From NCBI GenBank assembly GCA_030562195.1, contig CM060200.1:29923023-29987022 (forward strand): a DNA stretch of 64,000 bases, written 5' to 3'. Both the position numbers and the translations under genes were made by a program. Positions 47,066 to 60,335 of this stretch are shown piece after piece; positions within the stretch are counted from its first letter, which is position 1, and each line of letters opens with the position of its first letter. The notes under the pieces were generated by a model. The model ran no database searches. It worked only from the letters and a program-made list of their open reading frames with translations, and was not told where the DNA came from. The DNA comes from Nipponacmea schrenckii (lineage: Eukaryota; Mollusca; Gastropoda; Lottiidae).

Positions 47066-50000
47066 ATGGAAAAGAAGCAGGTGACACTTTCAAAGTTCTT
47101 TGCCAATTATAATGCTAAGAAAACAGATAAAGATGGTGTAAGTAGGCCTACCTGTATCTGAATGTACTGACATGCCAACAGAATTGTTGGCTTAGTTGGC
47201 CTTCTTGACATATCATATGTCATAAACTTTATAACCCCACATCTTTCTTGCTTATTAAATGAATATATCAATTTTTGCAGATGCAATATGCTTATATTTT
47301 AATTTTCTATTTCAGAAGCAAAAGTCTATGAAACGCAAGTTAACAGGTGACTCTTCAACATCTACAAAAACTAGCAAAAAAACTAAAACAAAAGGAAATG
47401 ATAAAACTGGAGTTGAAAATGAAAGCTGGACTCTCATTGATGATGCTGATGTTTCTCTGTCAACCACTTCTTTCAGTACAGTACTGGCTGAATCAACTCT
47501 TAAAAAACTTCAACAATTTTCAGCTGATAATGAAGATGATGGAATAAGAGAAGTACATCCATCCAGAAGTCGACCAGATTTATCAGAACCCATCACAGAT
47601 ATTCATGGTTCAAACAGTGATGAAGATATTGAAATGACAGAAAACAATGTGCCAGGTCCATCTACATCAAGATTTACACAATTCTCAGCAACAAAGTCCA
47701 AACCAATTTTCAATAAGAAGATAAAATACACCCCGTTAGAACAACAGTTCTTAGAAATTAAAGAACAGTATGATGATGCAGTATTATTTGTAGAATGTGG
47801 TTATAAATACAGGTTTTTTAGAGAAGATGCAGAGGTAAAATACCAAACTCTTAGGTTGTGTATGGCTGTCTAGAAGTTGTCTGGCTAAGTGGCTACATCT
47901 ATTTATATGTATATGGAATTATGTATTTCATTTAAAGTAGAAACTGATATATGAACTAATAGATTCCAAATGTTACTTTAATTACAATTACAGTTTAGAA
48001 CTGTAACTTTAGGAACTTAAATTACATTTAGAAGTACACATGTCTTACATTGTCACCATTGTGACTTGTGACACATCATCACTTCAATCCTGAATTATGT
48101 GCTGACCATTTCTTTATTTTACAGGTTGCTGCTAAAGTATTAAAGATATACTGTCATTTAGATCATAATTTCATGACGGCTAGTATACCCACACATAGAT
48201 TATTTGTTCATGTTCGAAGATTGGTGGCTGCTGGTTTTAAGGTAAACACGGTCATGTTTGGATGGTTCAGTGGTTTCAAGGAAGATTTCCTGCACTAGGA
48301 TTTCTAGTTGCTATGTTAATCAACAGTTTTACAATACACATGAAGAAGGTTCAAAAGAAAAAAAATTGACTTGAGTGACCTGTTCTTGCATTAAAATGGT
48401 GTTAATTTCTTTATATGTAGGTTGGAGTTGTGAAACAAACGGAAACTGCAGCTTTAAAGGCATCTGGTGATAATAAAAATACACCATTTACAAGGAAATT
48501 ATCAGCTTTATATACTAAATCTACTCTAATTGGAGAAGATATCCTTTTGACCTTACATTTTTTAAAATTATTTACATTGCATTTGAACTAAATGGCTACC
48601 TAACTAAGTTATTTGTCATTATGTTATGGGCTTTGAAGCATTTCAAGACTTGCATCTGGCATTCATGACAAGAACTATGTAACATTTTTTTTAACTGTGT
48701 AAATACATGTTGAACATATATCAGATATTGATGATAAACAGAGTGATATAGAAAATGCTAATCATGTTAAACCTAACAATTACTTAATGTGTATTTATGA
48801 TGGCATGGGTCAAGATTCAACTAAAAGAAATATTGCCATTGTGGTAAGTGAAATTTATTTGTTTGATATAAAAATATTGAGAATATAGTCAATTTGTTTA
48901 TTTTCTTGACTTCAAAGTCTTGCATGCATGGGCGTTAAAAAACAATAAAATTTGACCCCTCAATTCATAATTATAAACTTGTATATTTGTTTTTAGCACA
49001 GTCAATAAGAACATGGGCATTTTTTGATTTAAAGCTGGTTATGTTAACATTTGACATTTTTAACCCATCCCAAACTATCACATCATATTGACGTTATAGA
49101 AATATTACTACACCAGACTGAATGATGTAAAGGGTCATGATATTTTCCAGTATAGAATAGTAGTAGGTCATGCCTAGAAGCTGTCTCCTAATTATCCTTT
49201 TATGAGTCTTGACCCACCTTTTCTTAGGTAATGTAATCTTGGAAATATCAATGATCACGATGAAACTCTGTTGTGGTAAAAATTGGTTGTTTATATCTTT
49301 TATATTGTATCAATTATAGAGTTCTTTTGTATTTATTTAGGCAATAGACCCAGCTACAGGAGATCTTGTATATGATAATTTTATAGATGATGATTTAAGA
49401 AGCTGTCTGGAAACCAGAATATTTCATATAAGCCCAGTTGAATTACTGATACCACAAACAATATCAGATACTACTAATAAACTACTACAAGATATAGTAG
49501 CTCTAAGGTAAGTCCACTATGGGACCATATCATGAGCGTACGTATTGTACATGTATTTATAAAATTCAATCTTTTTTCTTGGATTCATTATGACTGCCTT
49601 GTGTTTTGATCAATGTGTGCAATGTCACAAAAAATTGATGAATTTGGAATGATAAAAAAATCAGATTGGCACATGTATCTGTTTTATTTCAGCTCAACAG
49701 AAGATGACAGAATAAGAATTGAAAAACTTGCTGATGGAAATTTCACCCAGGATAAATCTAAAGAAATAATATTAGGGTTTATGAAGAATGATAATGGTAA
49801 GTGATGTTGCTATGGGAACTTCAGTTTATGATCATGGTGAAAATAATCTGTTGGATATATTAAGTCAAGAATATGTGCCTTATTTTATTGAAATCAGGTA
49901 TATATCAGATAATTGACCTTCCATTTGATATAAGAGCATTTATTCATCTCAGTGTTTTATGTTTCAGAAGAGATATTACAAGAAATATTAAACCTGCCTA

Positions 50001-53000
50001 AACCAGTTTTAAGCTGTATATCTGGTTTGATAGTTTATTTACGTGAATTTAATTTACATAATATACTTAAAATTACAGGGTAAATATATCTTGCTCTGAT
50101 TTTGCCTCCTTAATGATAATTATCTTTTGTGCTAAATATCCAGGCTTTTAAACATGCATTTTATATTTTTTTATATGCCCACACGAAAGTATGGGCGTAT
50201 ATTGTAATCGATCCGTCCGTAGGTCCATCCGTTTACAATTACCTCGTGCTCACTCTACAGGCTACAATTCTTCAAGGATTCCTTTGATTTCTATTTTGTG
50301 GGTCAGTGTCATTATGATGATGATCCCTATCGATTTTGGTGATGATCTGAAAATTTTTCTTTTGAAATATCGCGTCTGACTTAGCGTTTTTCACTTCATT
50401 AGCTTTAGGGTGCAACTCGTGCTCACTCTACAGGCTACAATTTTTTATGGATTCTTTTTATTTTTATTTAGTGGGTTAGTGTCATTATGAAGATGATCCC
50501 TATTGATTTTGGTCAAGATCTGATAATTTTCTAAGCCTATGTTTTATTCATAATCAATTCTGCCAGTGGGCGTATATTACCTTGCCTGGCAAGCTATCTT
50601 TTGATGAAGTTTTCAATGTACATGTGATTTGTGGAATTATTTTCATTATCAACTATCAAAAAAATCTAAAACTCATTCATTTATGTGTCTAGTCTCATAT
50701 GATAAAGCAATAAAGAATCCCTATTTTGTAGAAATTTTAATAAATTCAGTATGAAGAATGACTTTATGCAGTTAAATGGTTCTACATTACGAAATTTAGA
50801 AATATTCAAGAATTCAACTGATGGTACAGAAAAGGGATGTTTATTTGGAGTATTAAATTATACTGTTAGTAAATATGGTTGTCGTTTATTAAAGTCATGG
50901 TTAGCCCAACCTTTACTGGATATTAAGTAAGTTTAACTTTCCTATATTTTCATTCGCAGTTTGAAAAACCTTTATAAACTTTGAAAATGATAAACATGAC
51001 AGTGAATGTTTGCAGATCTTCGCATTGCTATAAAAAGGGAAACTAAACACTAATTATAACTGTTTTCATCATCATGTAAAGCCTTTATTTAATTTTTTAT
51101 AGAGAGATAATGAAGAGACAGGCAGCTGTAGAAAATTTGTTGTCTAACAATCAAAAGTTACAGAAACTAAAATTATTGTTGAACAAGTCCCCAGATTTAG
51201 AAAGAACATTGTGTTCAATATTTCACCAAAAGGTAAAATAATGTAAGAAAATTTAAAAAGCCTCAGAATGCACTGTGAATTTAAGTGAGGTAAATTGTTT
51301 TTATACGCCCACATAGAAATGTGGACGTATATTGTTGTCGCCCCTGTCCGTCGGTCCGTCGGTCCGTCGGTCCGTTGGTCCGTCTGTCAACAATTGTTTG
51401 TGGACACTGTAGAGACTACAGTTTTTATTGGATCTTCTGAATGCAATACAATATAGTTAACTTCCAAGTTCCTTGTAAATCAGGAACCAGCTGTAATTGG
51501 ACTTTTACTTTTACAATCAAAGCTATCAGTGGGCGTATGTTACCTTGCCTGGCAAGCTATCTTTGTCTTCATCAGAAATTTATAGCCTACTGTTATCTTC
51601 AGATTCAATTTCTAATCTTCTTTCACTTTTCTGCACCTGATAGTAAATAGAGCTATTACTGCAAGGAAACCTGGCAACAACAATTCTTTTGAAAATTTGT
51701 TATCAATACCCAACTGTTAGACATTTACATTATATTTCAGTGTTCTGTAATAGAATTTTATACAGTAGTTAAGAGTTTAGAGAAGATATATAATGAAATA
51801 AAGTTGTTATATGTTGATAAATATATATTTAAAGATAGTGAATTATTAACCAAGATATTTCATGAGTTACCAGAGTTACTCTGTGATACTACTATATATT
51901 GTCAGAGTATCAATGAAACTGCAGCTAGGTTTGTTTGTTTCTCTCATTTTCAGAGCTTTATTGTTTCAATTATAAGATATTGTTTGACATGTATGTATCC
52001 AAGTTACTATCAATCAGGCAAGATTCTTAAGCCAACAAAGTAAATAAGATAGATAAGAAACAGGTGAAATAGCCCATGTTCGTAAGATATAGTGATTTAG
52101 TGAAGTGACTAATTTCAAAGTGTCCAGTTAATAACAATGATACTTAACTCTTTAGTTTAAATGCGTCAAAATAAGGTCTAATACACAATGACATGAGATG
52201 ATTTAATATCATTTAGAAAGTGGTGTTGCAACAATATTTTTGTTATTGGGATAACACTTTCTTGGTATAGCACAGATTCTCGTGCTGAAAATTGGCCGAA
52301 AGGGTTCCGAACCAGCGATCTCAGAGTCAGGCACCTAATCGCGAGCAATACATGTCAACTGTCTAGACCACTCAGCCAACGGACCCTCCACAAAAATGGA
52401 AGGCTGTGAACCGGTAGACTTTACTGCGAACATGCATTACCCCTCTGATAATCAGTAACGACACAGCTCCCAAGGCTGATTACATGAGATGATTTAATGT
52501 GGTGTTGCAACAATATTTTCGTTATTGGGATAACACTTTCTTGGTATAGCACAGATTCTTGTGCTGAAAATTGGCTGAGACCCGAATTGCCAGCAATACA
52601 TGTCAACCGTCTAGACCACTCGGCCAACAGACCAACAGACTCAATGACATGGTTGAATGATATTAAGAAAAAAAAGAAAAATATGCACAACATTCCAATG
52701 TATAATTTGTTCAAAAACCACTAGTACATGTGTATAAGAAGTTGGTAGTCAGTATTCTTACAATCCATATTAGGAATTTCATATAAAGAATGCATGTTTT
52801 CTTTTTCTTTATCTTTATGATATGAAATTAATATGTAATTTTATTTTTAATATATTAAATATATTATTATATATTGTAATATAGAGAAAATGATAAAACC
52901 AAGTTATTTAATAAAGAAGATAACTATCCAGATATCATGAATATTAAAGATGAAATAAATGAAGTATTAAAAGATATAAGAGATCATAGAAAAGAAATCA

Positions 53001-56000
53001 GATTGACATTACATCAGCCATCTTTAGATTATATTACTGTTTCACAGACAGAGGTATGGTAATTTTGATATGAAATATGACTATAACAATTGTCTCAATA
53101 TTTTATTCCCTCCACCAATTACAATTCATTGTATAAAGATCTGTGGTGTTTTGTTCAACTTACTATCTGAAGGTACAGTCATCGTGGAAGATTGAGTATT
53201 TTAAAATCTTAAGATGACATTTAAACTTAATTCTATGGTCCTTTCCTTGATTAATTCCTTTTTTGAATCAAAAGAAGTTTGAGCTCATGTATTAATAAAA
53301 GCTGTTGACATATTGAAATTATGTTGAATTTTATTTTCCAGTTTTTGATAGAGGTTAAAAATTCATTACTGAAACAAGTACCGAAAGACTGGGTAACTAT
53401 AAGTAGGTAGGTTATGTTTGAAATAAATTTCACTGATGTACAAATACATGGATGCCACTACCAAAAATAGGTTAGACAATTTTATTTAAACAAAGCTTGA
53501 TATTTGATTTAAAAAATCTATTAAAAAGTTATATTTGTTTCATAGTAAAGTTTTGTTATTACAGGTGCTTGTTTGACTCAAATTTTGATATTAATATATG
53601 TTTCAGTACGAAGGCTGTGACAAGATTTCACACTCCACTAATTGTTGGTAAAGTAAAGAGATTAAATCAGTTGAAGGAAGAATTAGTTATTGTGTGTAAT
53701 AAACTATGGTTACAGCTACTATTGTAAGTACTCAAATAACTAATTACAAAAAGTCTACATTAAAATGTCTTGAAAATGGTGAAATTTTTTAGAATTGTCA
53801 GTTGGCCTTCCTGACAAAATGCAAAAAAAAAAAAGATCAAAAACTTCTCTATTTATTAATTCTTTAGTAATGATAGTGAGAAATTGCTGATTGTAATTTT
53901 ACTTACTACTTGTCTTTGTATCTCAGGCAAGGGCTTTGCTATATTCTGTGTAAATAATATTGTTGAATTATAATTTAGGGAATTCGGTAGTAACTTTGTT
54001 CGATATAGAAAAGCTGTAAAATATCTAGCTTCTCTAGACTGTTTGTTATCAATGTCAACAGTTTCACTGCAACATAATTTTACTAGGTATGATCTTTACT
54101 TATAAGTAAATCAAATTGTATCATTATTGCAAAAATAGGTTTTTCATTACCTGTAACCAGAGTTGAACATGAACATTTTGCTCATGAAATAAAATGGATA
54201 TAAAATGTATATAGTTTTATTCATAAAATAATTAATTTGTTTAATTTGTTTTATATTTAAGACCAATTTTCAGTGAAAATAAAAGATGTATTAAGATAAC
54301 ACAAGGTAGACATCCTGTTATAAGTACTTTATTATCAAATCAACAACAATTTGTACCAAATGATACCAATTTAACTGTAAGTAATTTATTTTATCATTAA
54401 AATATAAAAGGAATTTAACTCAACAAATACAGTTGTGATTGTAGTATGATAGACAGATGATTATAAATACACTCAATAGTAAATGATAAATGATATTTTG
54501 TAGGTATAATACTGATTATAAATAGACTCATTAATAAATGATGATATATAGTGATTGATGAATGATTAACAATATTTTGTAGGATGAAAGAATGATGATT
54601 ATAACTGGACCCAATATGGGTGGTAAGAGTTCTTATATAAAACAGGTAGCATTATTGTGTATAATGGCTCAAATAGGAAGTTATGTACCAGCTGATGAGA
54701 TGACTTTATCTGTAGTTGATGCTATATATACCAGGTAAATATGTCTAAAATGAAAGACCATTCTTCAGAATTGATATATTTTCTGATCAATACAAAATTC
54801 AATTGTAAAAACAACAAGAATATAGCTATATATGTTTTAATTTCATATATTTATGCTTGTGTATTTGCTTAAAACTTTCACATTCAATAATTGATTTTAA
54901 TATGAAAAGAAAAAAAAACGTTTTTTCAGATGATTTAGTCTCAAATCTAGTATGGGTATTTTTAAAGATTCTTCTCAAGTATTGGTTTTTTTTTAGAATG
55001 GGTGCTGCAGATGATATATTCAAAGGTAGAAGTACATTTATGGTAGAATTACAAGAAGCATCCACTATAATGAAAGAGGCCAGTAGTAGAAGTCTAGTTA
55101 TATTAGACGAATTGGGACGTGGTACCAGTACATTTGATGGTTTAGCAATAGCTACAGCAACAGCACATTATTTCATTAATAAGGTAGGTGATTTACCCTA
55201 TTATTTAACATTTATTACTTATCAGAAATGCGTTGTTAACATGAAATAATTCATTATTCCCTGTTATTGAACATACCATTGAAATCCACCTATTATATAA
55301 TGAATGTTTTCGATTTCTGTAAGTTTCTAGCATGTAGCCTGTAGATAAGAGGATCCATCATGATAGTGAGAATAGGAAATTAAAATGTTCAGATGTATAG
55401 GTATTCTAATATTAACATGGTTATCACTGTAAACTAAAGATTACTTTTTTTCTTTCCATATTTCAGGTTCAATGTTTTATATTATTTGTCACACACTATC
55501 CATCATTAGGTGAACTAGAGTTATCTTTTCCTGGTATCGTAGGGAATTACCACATGTCATTTTTATTGAATGAAAATGGTAAATATTTAATGTAATATGG
55601 ATTTATTCTAATGTACAGGTCACTAGGCATTGTGCTTACATACTAAACAACCTCCAATTACCTTTAAATGGTATTTATGATGGTGATGTCATAATATGGT
55701 GAAGTATTTCTGGAATTACAAAAACCAAAGAGGTCAGCAGGGGAGAATGATAACCTATATATTGACTCAATGTTAGAAAAATATATCCCTAATGTAGATA
55801 CAGTGATTCTGTTTAATATGCCCAATATATTAAGTATAGGTTAATGTCCAAAACCAGTCGTATAAGTTCAATAATAATCATAACACAAGACTCTAAGGTC
55901 CACATGTGTCGTCATTATTGAATGCATTAGACTGCTTGAGGACCAGATTACACAAACAATATATGGCCTGAATATGACATCATATCAGTCCAGAATTTGA

Positions 56001-56524
56001 TGCCATTTTTTTAACAAAAAACACAATGCCAGTAATACTAATTTGGTTATTGGTCTGTATTTTAATTTTGTTCAATTGTAGATAGTGATATAACAGATTC
56101 CATTACATTTCTGTATGAATTAGTAAAAGGCCAAGCAGGAAAGAGTTATGGTTTAAATGTAGCTCAACTAGCAAATATTGATAGTTCTATTCTTACCACA
56201 GCCCAGTGGAAATCACAACAACTTGAAACTAAAGTACAAAGTAAAAGGTACATCTAACATCTTTTTCCTTTATTATTTGAAAATATATGTAAAGTCTTCC
56301 ATTTTATTACATTTCTCTACAAATTAGTTGTTGAAATGCAAAACAGATAATAGTTACTGTTCATCTATGGAATGATTTTTATTAACTGTCTTTAACTTTT
56401 AACTTTATGTATGTTGGCTCATTGAAATTTCAGGTTTAACTTGGAAGTTTTTATGAAAATGTTTCATTCAACAAACAATGAAGAAGTCAAGAAAAACGTA
56501 AGGGAACTTAATGAAAGAGTTTGA
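47066..56524 (+). CDS. MSH3: DNA mismatch repair protein MSH3 (MutS homologue 3), 21 exons, 1046 aa
   Basis: Exons: 47066-47137, 47316-47834, 48125-48241, 48421-48538, 48707-48843, 49341-49507, 49693-49796, 49968-50079, 50732-50926, 51103-51232, 51741-51928, 52885-53053, 53342-53406, 53607-53723, 53979-54086, 54262-54376, 54583-54734, 54997-55183, 55467-55578, 56082-56247, 56434-56524. Phases agree at every join. With MSH2, MSH3 forms MutS-beta in the nucleus, which binds insertion/deletion loops and recruits MutL factors. Visible: N-terminal PCNA-binding box QVTLSKFF (residues 5-12), a charged linker, the mismatch-binding domain start with GYKYRFF (the MSH3-type Tyr-Lys in place of the Phe-x-Glu of MSH6), conserved [19 protein letters not shown], Walker [10 protein letters not shown] (820-828), signature STF (874-876), Walker B LVILDE (895-900) and THYP (933-936). 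It looks complete and functional. Intron 4 is AT-AC; introns 8, 10 and 11 carry repeats. Confidence 0.95.
48539..48706 (+). other. U12-type AT-AC intron (MSH3 intron 4)
   Basis: Exon 4 ends GAAG and the intron opens ATATCCTTTT, an exact minor-spliceosome donor with no GT available. TTTTTAACT (branch A about 48693-48694) lies about 12 bases before AAATAC, which ends the 168-base intron. This join restores IGEDV, the residues expected in MSH3, and keeps the frame. Confidence 0.85.
50172..50602 (+). mobile_element. Helentron-like element in MSH3 intron 8
   Basis: TATATGCCCACAC start, inner GGGCGTATATTG, GTGGGCGTAT at 50566-50575, palindrome CTTGCCTGGCAAG at 50581-50593 and a ctatctttt end. It was inserted in a T-rich site. 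Confidence 0.65.
51302..51563 (+). mobile_element. short Helentron-like element in MSH3 intron 10
   Basis: TATACGCCCACAT is followed by its inverse ATGTGGACGTATA, then four tandem GTCGGTCC units (about 51348-51375), GTGGGCGTATG at 51529 and CTTGCCTGGCAAG at 51544-51556. It is the shortest complete-looking member, about 262 bp. Confidence 0.65.
52222..52640 (-). mobile_element. tRNA-derived SINE and partial second copy in MSH3 intron 11
   Basis: On the minus strand, 52391-52300 reads as a tRNA-like unit: GGCTGAGTGGTCTAGAC (box A), a long arm, then GGTTCGGAACCC (box B). It resembles tRNA-Leu/Ser, with an extended variable region. The downstream body (TGTGCTATACCAAGAAAGTG) is repeated at 52496-52575, followed by a truncated head at 52590-52635. 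It is a fossil retroposon pair in tandem. Confidence 0.6.
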
Positions 56525-57640
56525 TGGGAATTAAATTTTAAGATAAAATTAAAAGCTATGATTCTTTAATTTTAAGATGAAAGCAAGGGATTACTATCTT
56601 TTTTTTGGAAATCAAAATATTTATTGCAACTTTGAATAAGATTATCGCCTATGTCTTGCCTCGAAACGGGGATATTATTTAGCTTCACTAATCAGTAAAC
56701 ATTTTCACAGTTCACCCTCGAAGTTTGAGCCTTCACATGTGTGTCCAGAAAAATCTGCATTTGAAATGACGTCTCTTCATTTCTTGAGACTTTGATTGAC
56801 AGAAAAGGCATAAATAGAAATAAAAGTATAATTCCTAGTTGGAGGTATTTTTGAACGAATTTTGCTATTTCTGAAAAATTTCTAGTATTTCTGAAGATTT
56901 TTTTTTGCATATTCAAAACACAAATCACCCCCTAGAATGGTGAACTGTAGTGCCTTTAGGACACTATAAGCAGGTGCCAGTTATGGTAGAGCACTACGTT
57001 TGGACTTTTTCAAAGAATTTAGTTCATTGTATGGATATTGGAGAGGTCCTTAAGTGTTAAAAACCTGAATTAAAATACGGATGTGACGTCGCCCTTTGAT
57101 CTGTGCGCATCAATATCCAACATATTAGTACTGGCAAACGGCCACAAGTCCAATATTGAGGTCCAAATATTGGACTCTCAGTTTGTTGTGAATAACAAAT
57201 GGGGATTAGACTAACTCACGTAAAATACTCATACTCTATTTAGAGAAATTAATCCAGGGCTTCAAAATCTCGCGTTGGATAATATGTCCAATTTAAACTT
57301 AAAATGTATGTTTAAATTGATTGAGGGTCATTTCCAGAAGGCCATGGTATCTTAAAGTTTCCACATTCCATTTTAAGTTAACAAGAGTTGAACATAATAT
57401 GTAGACTCGATATAGCACCTTTATTTTTTTTTCAAATACACCTTTGACAAGGTACAATGAAATAGTGAGAGGCGCTAAAATTTTGATTACACGTTTGTCC
57501 ATTCTTCCTCTTTCAACAGCCATTATAAGACTTGTTGTCAAACTTCCGACCATCAACCTATACAATTGTTCTTAAAAAGGGTTTTTTTACGCCAAGGGGT
57601 ACGCTGGTCCGTATACGACATCATTTATTTTTTTTTCATT
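56525..57640. other. 3' UTR of MSH3 and spacer
   Basis: ATTAAA variants at 56530 and 56549 could serve as weak polyadenylation signals. 56690-56760 resembles 29400-29460 (TTTGAGCCTTCA...), a dispersed repeat. No gene is seen. Confidence 0.35.
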
Positions 57641-57649
57641 TTGAATTAA

Positions 57650-57850
57650 AAAACTGGAATATTATTTAAAAACACCTAGGTAATAATTCAATAATATTCT
57701 ATTAAAAACTTTAATTTTCACCCAGGTGATAATTCTAGAATTTCGAATTAAAAACTGTAATCCCACCCAGGTGAAAATAATTTCTCACCAAGGTGATAAT
57801 TCAATAATATTTAATTAAAAACTTGAATTTCCACCCGGGTGAAAACAAAT
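57650..57850. repeat. palindromic CACC-GGTG repeat cluster 4
   Basis: Units with TTCACCCAGGTGATAATTC, CACCCAGGTGAAAATAATT and CACCCGGGTGAAAA, with the same aattaaaaact spacers as the other clusters. Confidence 0.75.
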
Positions 57851-57854
57851 ATTG

Positions 57855-58800
57855 CCCTTGTTGTTGAATTCTTTGTGGACACGATAGAGAGCTGGTATGA
57901 GTGTTTGATATAGGCTAACCAAAGGATGAACCTTATTGAAAATCAGACCAATCGAAAAACATTAAATATGATTTATTGCCCTTGTTCTTGAAAACGCGTC
58001 TGCCTGTTTTCTTGAATTCTTTGTGGACACGATATAGAGCTGGTTTCTGGATGGATTTTGATGAAACTTGGTATGAGTGTTTGATATAACCCAAGGATGA
58101 ACCTTATTGAAAATCAGACCAATCGAAAAACATTAAATATGATTTATTGCCCTTGTTCTTGAAAACGCGTCTGCCTGTTTTCTTGAATTCTTTGTGGACA
58201 CGATATAGAGCTGGTTTCTGGATGGATTTTGATGAAACTTGGTATGAGTGTTTGATATAACCCAAGGATGAACCTTATTGAAAATCAGACCAATCGAAAA
58301 ACATTAAATATGATTTAATTTCCTTGTTCATGGAAACGCGTCTGCCTGTTTTCTTGAATTCTTTGTGGACACGATATAGAGCTGGTTTCTGGATGTATTT
58401 TGATGAAACTTGGTATGAGTGTTTGATATAACTCAAGGATGAACCTTATTGAAAATCTGACCAATATGATTTAATGCCCTTGTTCTTGAAAACGCGTCTG
58501 CCTTTGTTCTTGAATTCTTTGTGGACACGTTATAGAGCTGGTTTCTGGATGGATTTTGATGAAACTGGATGTGAGTGATTTTTATAACCCAAGGATGAAC
58601 CTTATTGAAAATCAGACCAATCAAAATATTTTAATATGAGTTATTGCCCTTGTTCTTGGATACTTTATGGACATGATAGAGAGCTTGTTTTTTTGTTTTC
58701 TTTCTTGGACAAAACTTGCTATGAGTGTTTGTTATAATCCAAGGATGAACCCTATTGAAAATCAAGAAAATTACTGGAGTGTTTCTAATCACACAAGGAT
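57855..58800. repeat. 171-bp tandem array
   Basis: AAAACGCGTCTGCCT recurs at 57991, 58162, 58333 and 58489 (spacing 171, 171, 156), with decayed units on both sides. Each unit carries GATGAAACTTGGTATGAGTG, a motif also found in the Helentron-like body units, and ccaaggatgaaccttattg. The last part is included in the tandem duplication. Confidence 0.8.
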
Positions 58801-60335
58801 TTACCTTATTTAAAAATCAAGAAAAATCTTTCATTTAATAATAACTCTTGTCAACCTCCCGGACAAATTGGCTGTCATTATAAATGTGGGCGTTAATCGA
58901 TGGTCATCGCTAATTTTTTATTTCAAAATTAAAGAAATAAATGATGTATACGCACCACCGTAAAGGGGTGCAACTCGAACGTCAAAACTAGACTTTCCAT
59001 TTACTACATAAATGCATGTAATACGTTTTTGTAGATGACTATAATCAAAATCGAAGTTAGTGGAATGAACAATAGATGTAAACGATGTTTCAAACATTGA
59101 TAGTTCTCTTTCCTCGTACAAAACAAAATCATTTCGGCTATATGATTAAATAATAATAATGGTTAAATCACCATATCCCTTTAATATCAGTATAAAAAAA
59201 ACACATTAAGAGTAAAACTTGAGCTCTCTGCTACAGGCTATGGATAGAGTTGGAATGGATTTATTGATTGGAATAGACTATTAACATCGACAATGGTTTT
59301 ATTGTTAAGGTTTTAGATTTTTTAATACATTCAACAATTGAGATTAAAATTGGATATAATGTGCGGAGAGGAAATTTTCTCCTACTTCATACAATTAGAT
59401 TAAAAGGAAATTAAAATGGGAAGAGATGAGATGAATCCAACAAAAGAACTTCTGGATAAAAAAGGATACTTTCATATTATGGCGTAAATAACCACCTCAT
59501 TAATATTTTAAATAAAATCAAATATTACTTTCATACAATAACTTATAATACTTTTTGATTTTGGTTTTATGCCCGTGCATGTTTCAGAACACAAAAACGG
59601 TACTATTTTCATTTTATGTAGAGAGAGTAGGTCTAGTCTGTTTTATTGTATGCAGTGACTCATCATTTGACCTGTCTTCAATCTTGAATTTCAAAATTCT
59701 TTTAACGGAATTTCGAACATAAATAAATGGTGCATTGAAACAGTCGTTAAAAGGATCGAGAGACAATATGCTGCAATACACCCAATTATATCATCTATCA
59801 AATTGAATTCAAAAATAGTTCCCACAGGGAGAGTAATTCCAACCAATAAATCGGCCACTGATAGACTTGTTATTATAATATTAGCTTTGGTTTTCAACAT
59901 CGTGTCTACAGATAGGGTGTATATTAGAAACGAGTTGATCAGTATTATGAATAGCGCAACAGAGGCCTGAATCACCAAGATGACGTAGTCCGACGTATTC
60001 AAGTATCCCATTTCACTTATACTTCTGAAATAAATGCAGAAAATTAAATTGGAAAAAACAAAATGAGATAATAATTGACCCCTTAACTACTCTTTCATAT
60101 AAACAAAGACCCCCCCCCCCTCCCCTATAGGCTACGTTGACTTTTTGGCAAAGGTATCTCTACATCTCCAATCATCATGTCACGGGCAAAATCGTTTTAA
60201 ACCGAGGATAACGTTTATTATACTGAAAATCCAATGTTCCTTTAGCAACGGTAGTATATTATCAATAAATAGATAATATCGCATCGTTTGTTAAAGGAAC
60301 TCATAAAAACCTACATCACACATCTATCATGGATT
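58198..60335. repeat. tandem segmental duplication, copy 1 (2138 bp)
   Basis: Matches 60336-63008 almost base for base at an offset of 2138, changing to 2675 after a 538-bp deletion at 59720/59721. The junction between copies is ...CATGGATT|ACACGATAT. Few substitutions are seen, so it is young or an assembly effect. Confidence 0.9.
59691..60011 (-). pseudogene. truncated GPCR copy, 538-bp internal deletion
   Basis: Residues 1-98 equal those of the intact receptor at 61751-62686 (TM1 to the TM3 end). The frame then jumps at a shared CAT into the C-terminal region out of frame and stops after nine unrelated residues. The bases corresponding to 61858-62395 are missing. 538 is not a multiple of three, so TM4-TM7 are lost. 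It cannot act as a receptor, though the promoter side is intact. Confidence 0.9.

Noticed and set aside
52300..52391. Functional tRNA gene
   Set aside because: Boxes A and B are present but the stems do not fold properly and a body and partial second copy follow, as in a SINE.
54857..55249. 130-residue frame read as a separate MutS gene
   Set aside because: It is exon 18 of MSH3 (54997-55183) read through flanking intron sequence.
47066..56524. MSH4 or MSH6 instead of MSH3
   Set aside because: The N-terminal PCNA box with GYKYRFF and [12 protein letters not shown] is MSH3-type. MSH4 lacks the mismatch-binding domain, and MSH6 has a Phe-x-Glu motif.
58433..58624. Minus-strand 63-residue frame present in both duplication copies
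   Set aside because: Derived from the 171-bp tandem array; it is duplicated with the segment, not conserved as a gene.
58918..59121. 67-residue minus-strand frame identical in both copies (also 61056-61259)
   Set aside because: Identity is explained by the recent duplication. No domain or splice context supports a gene.
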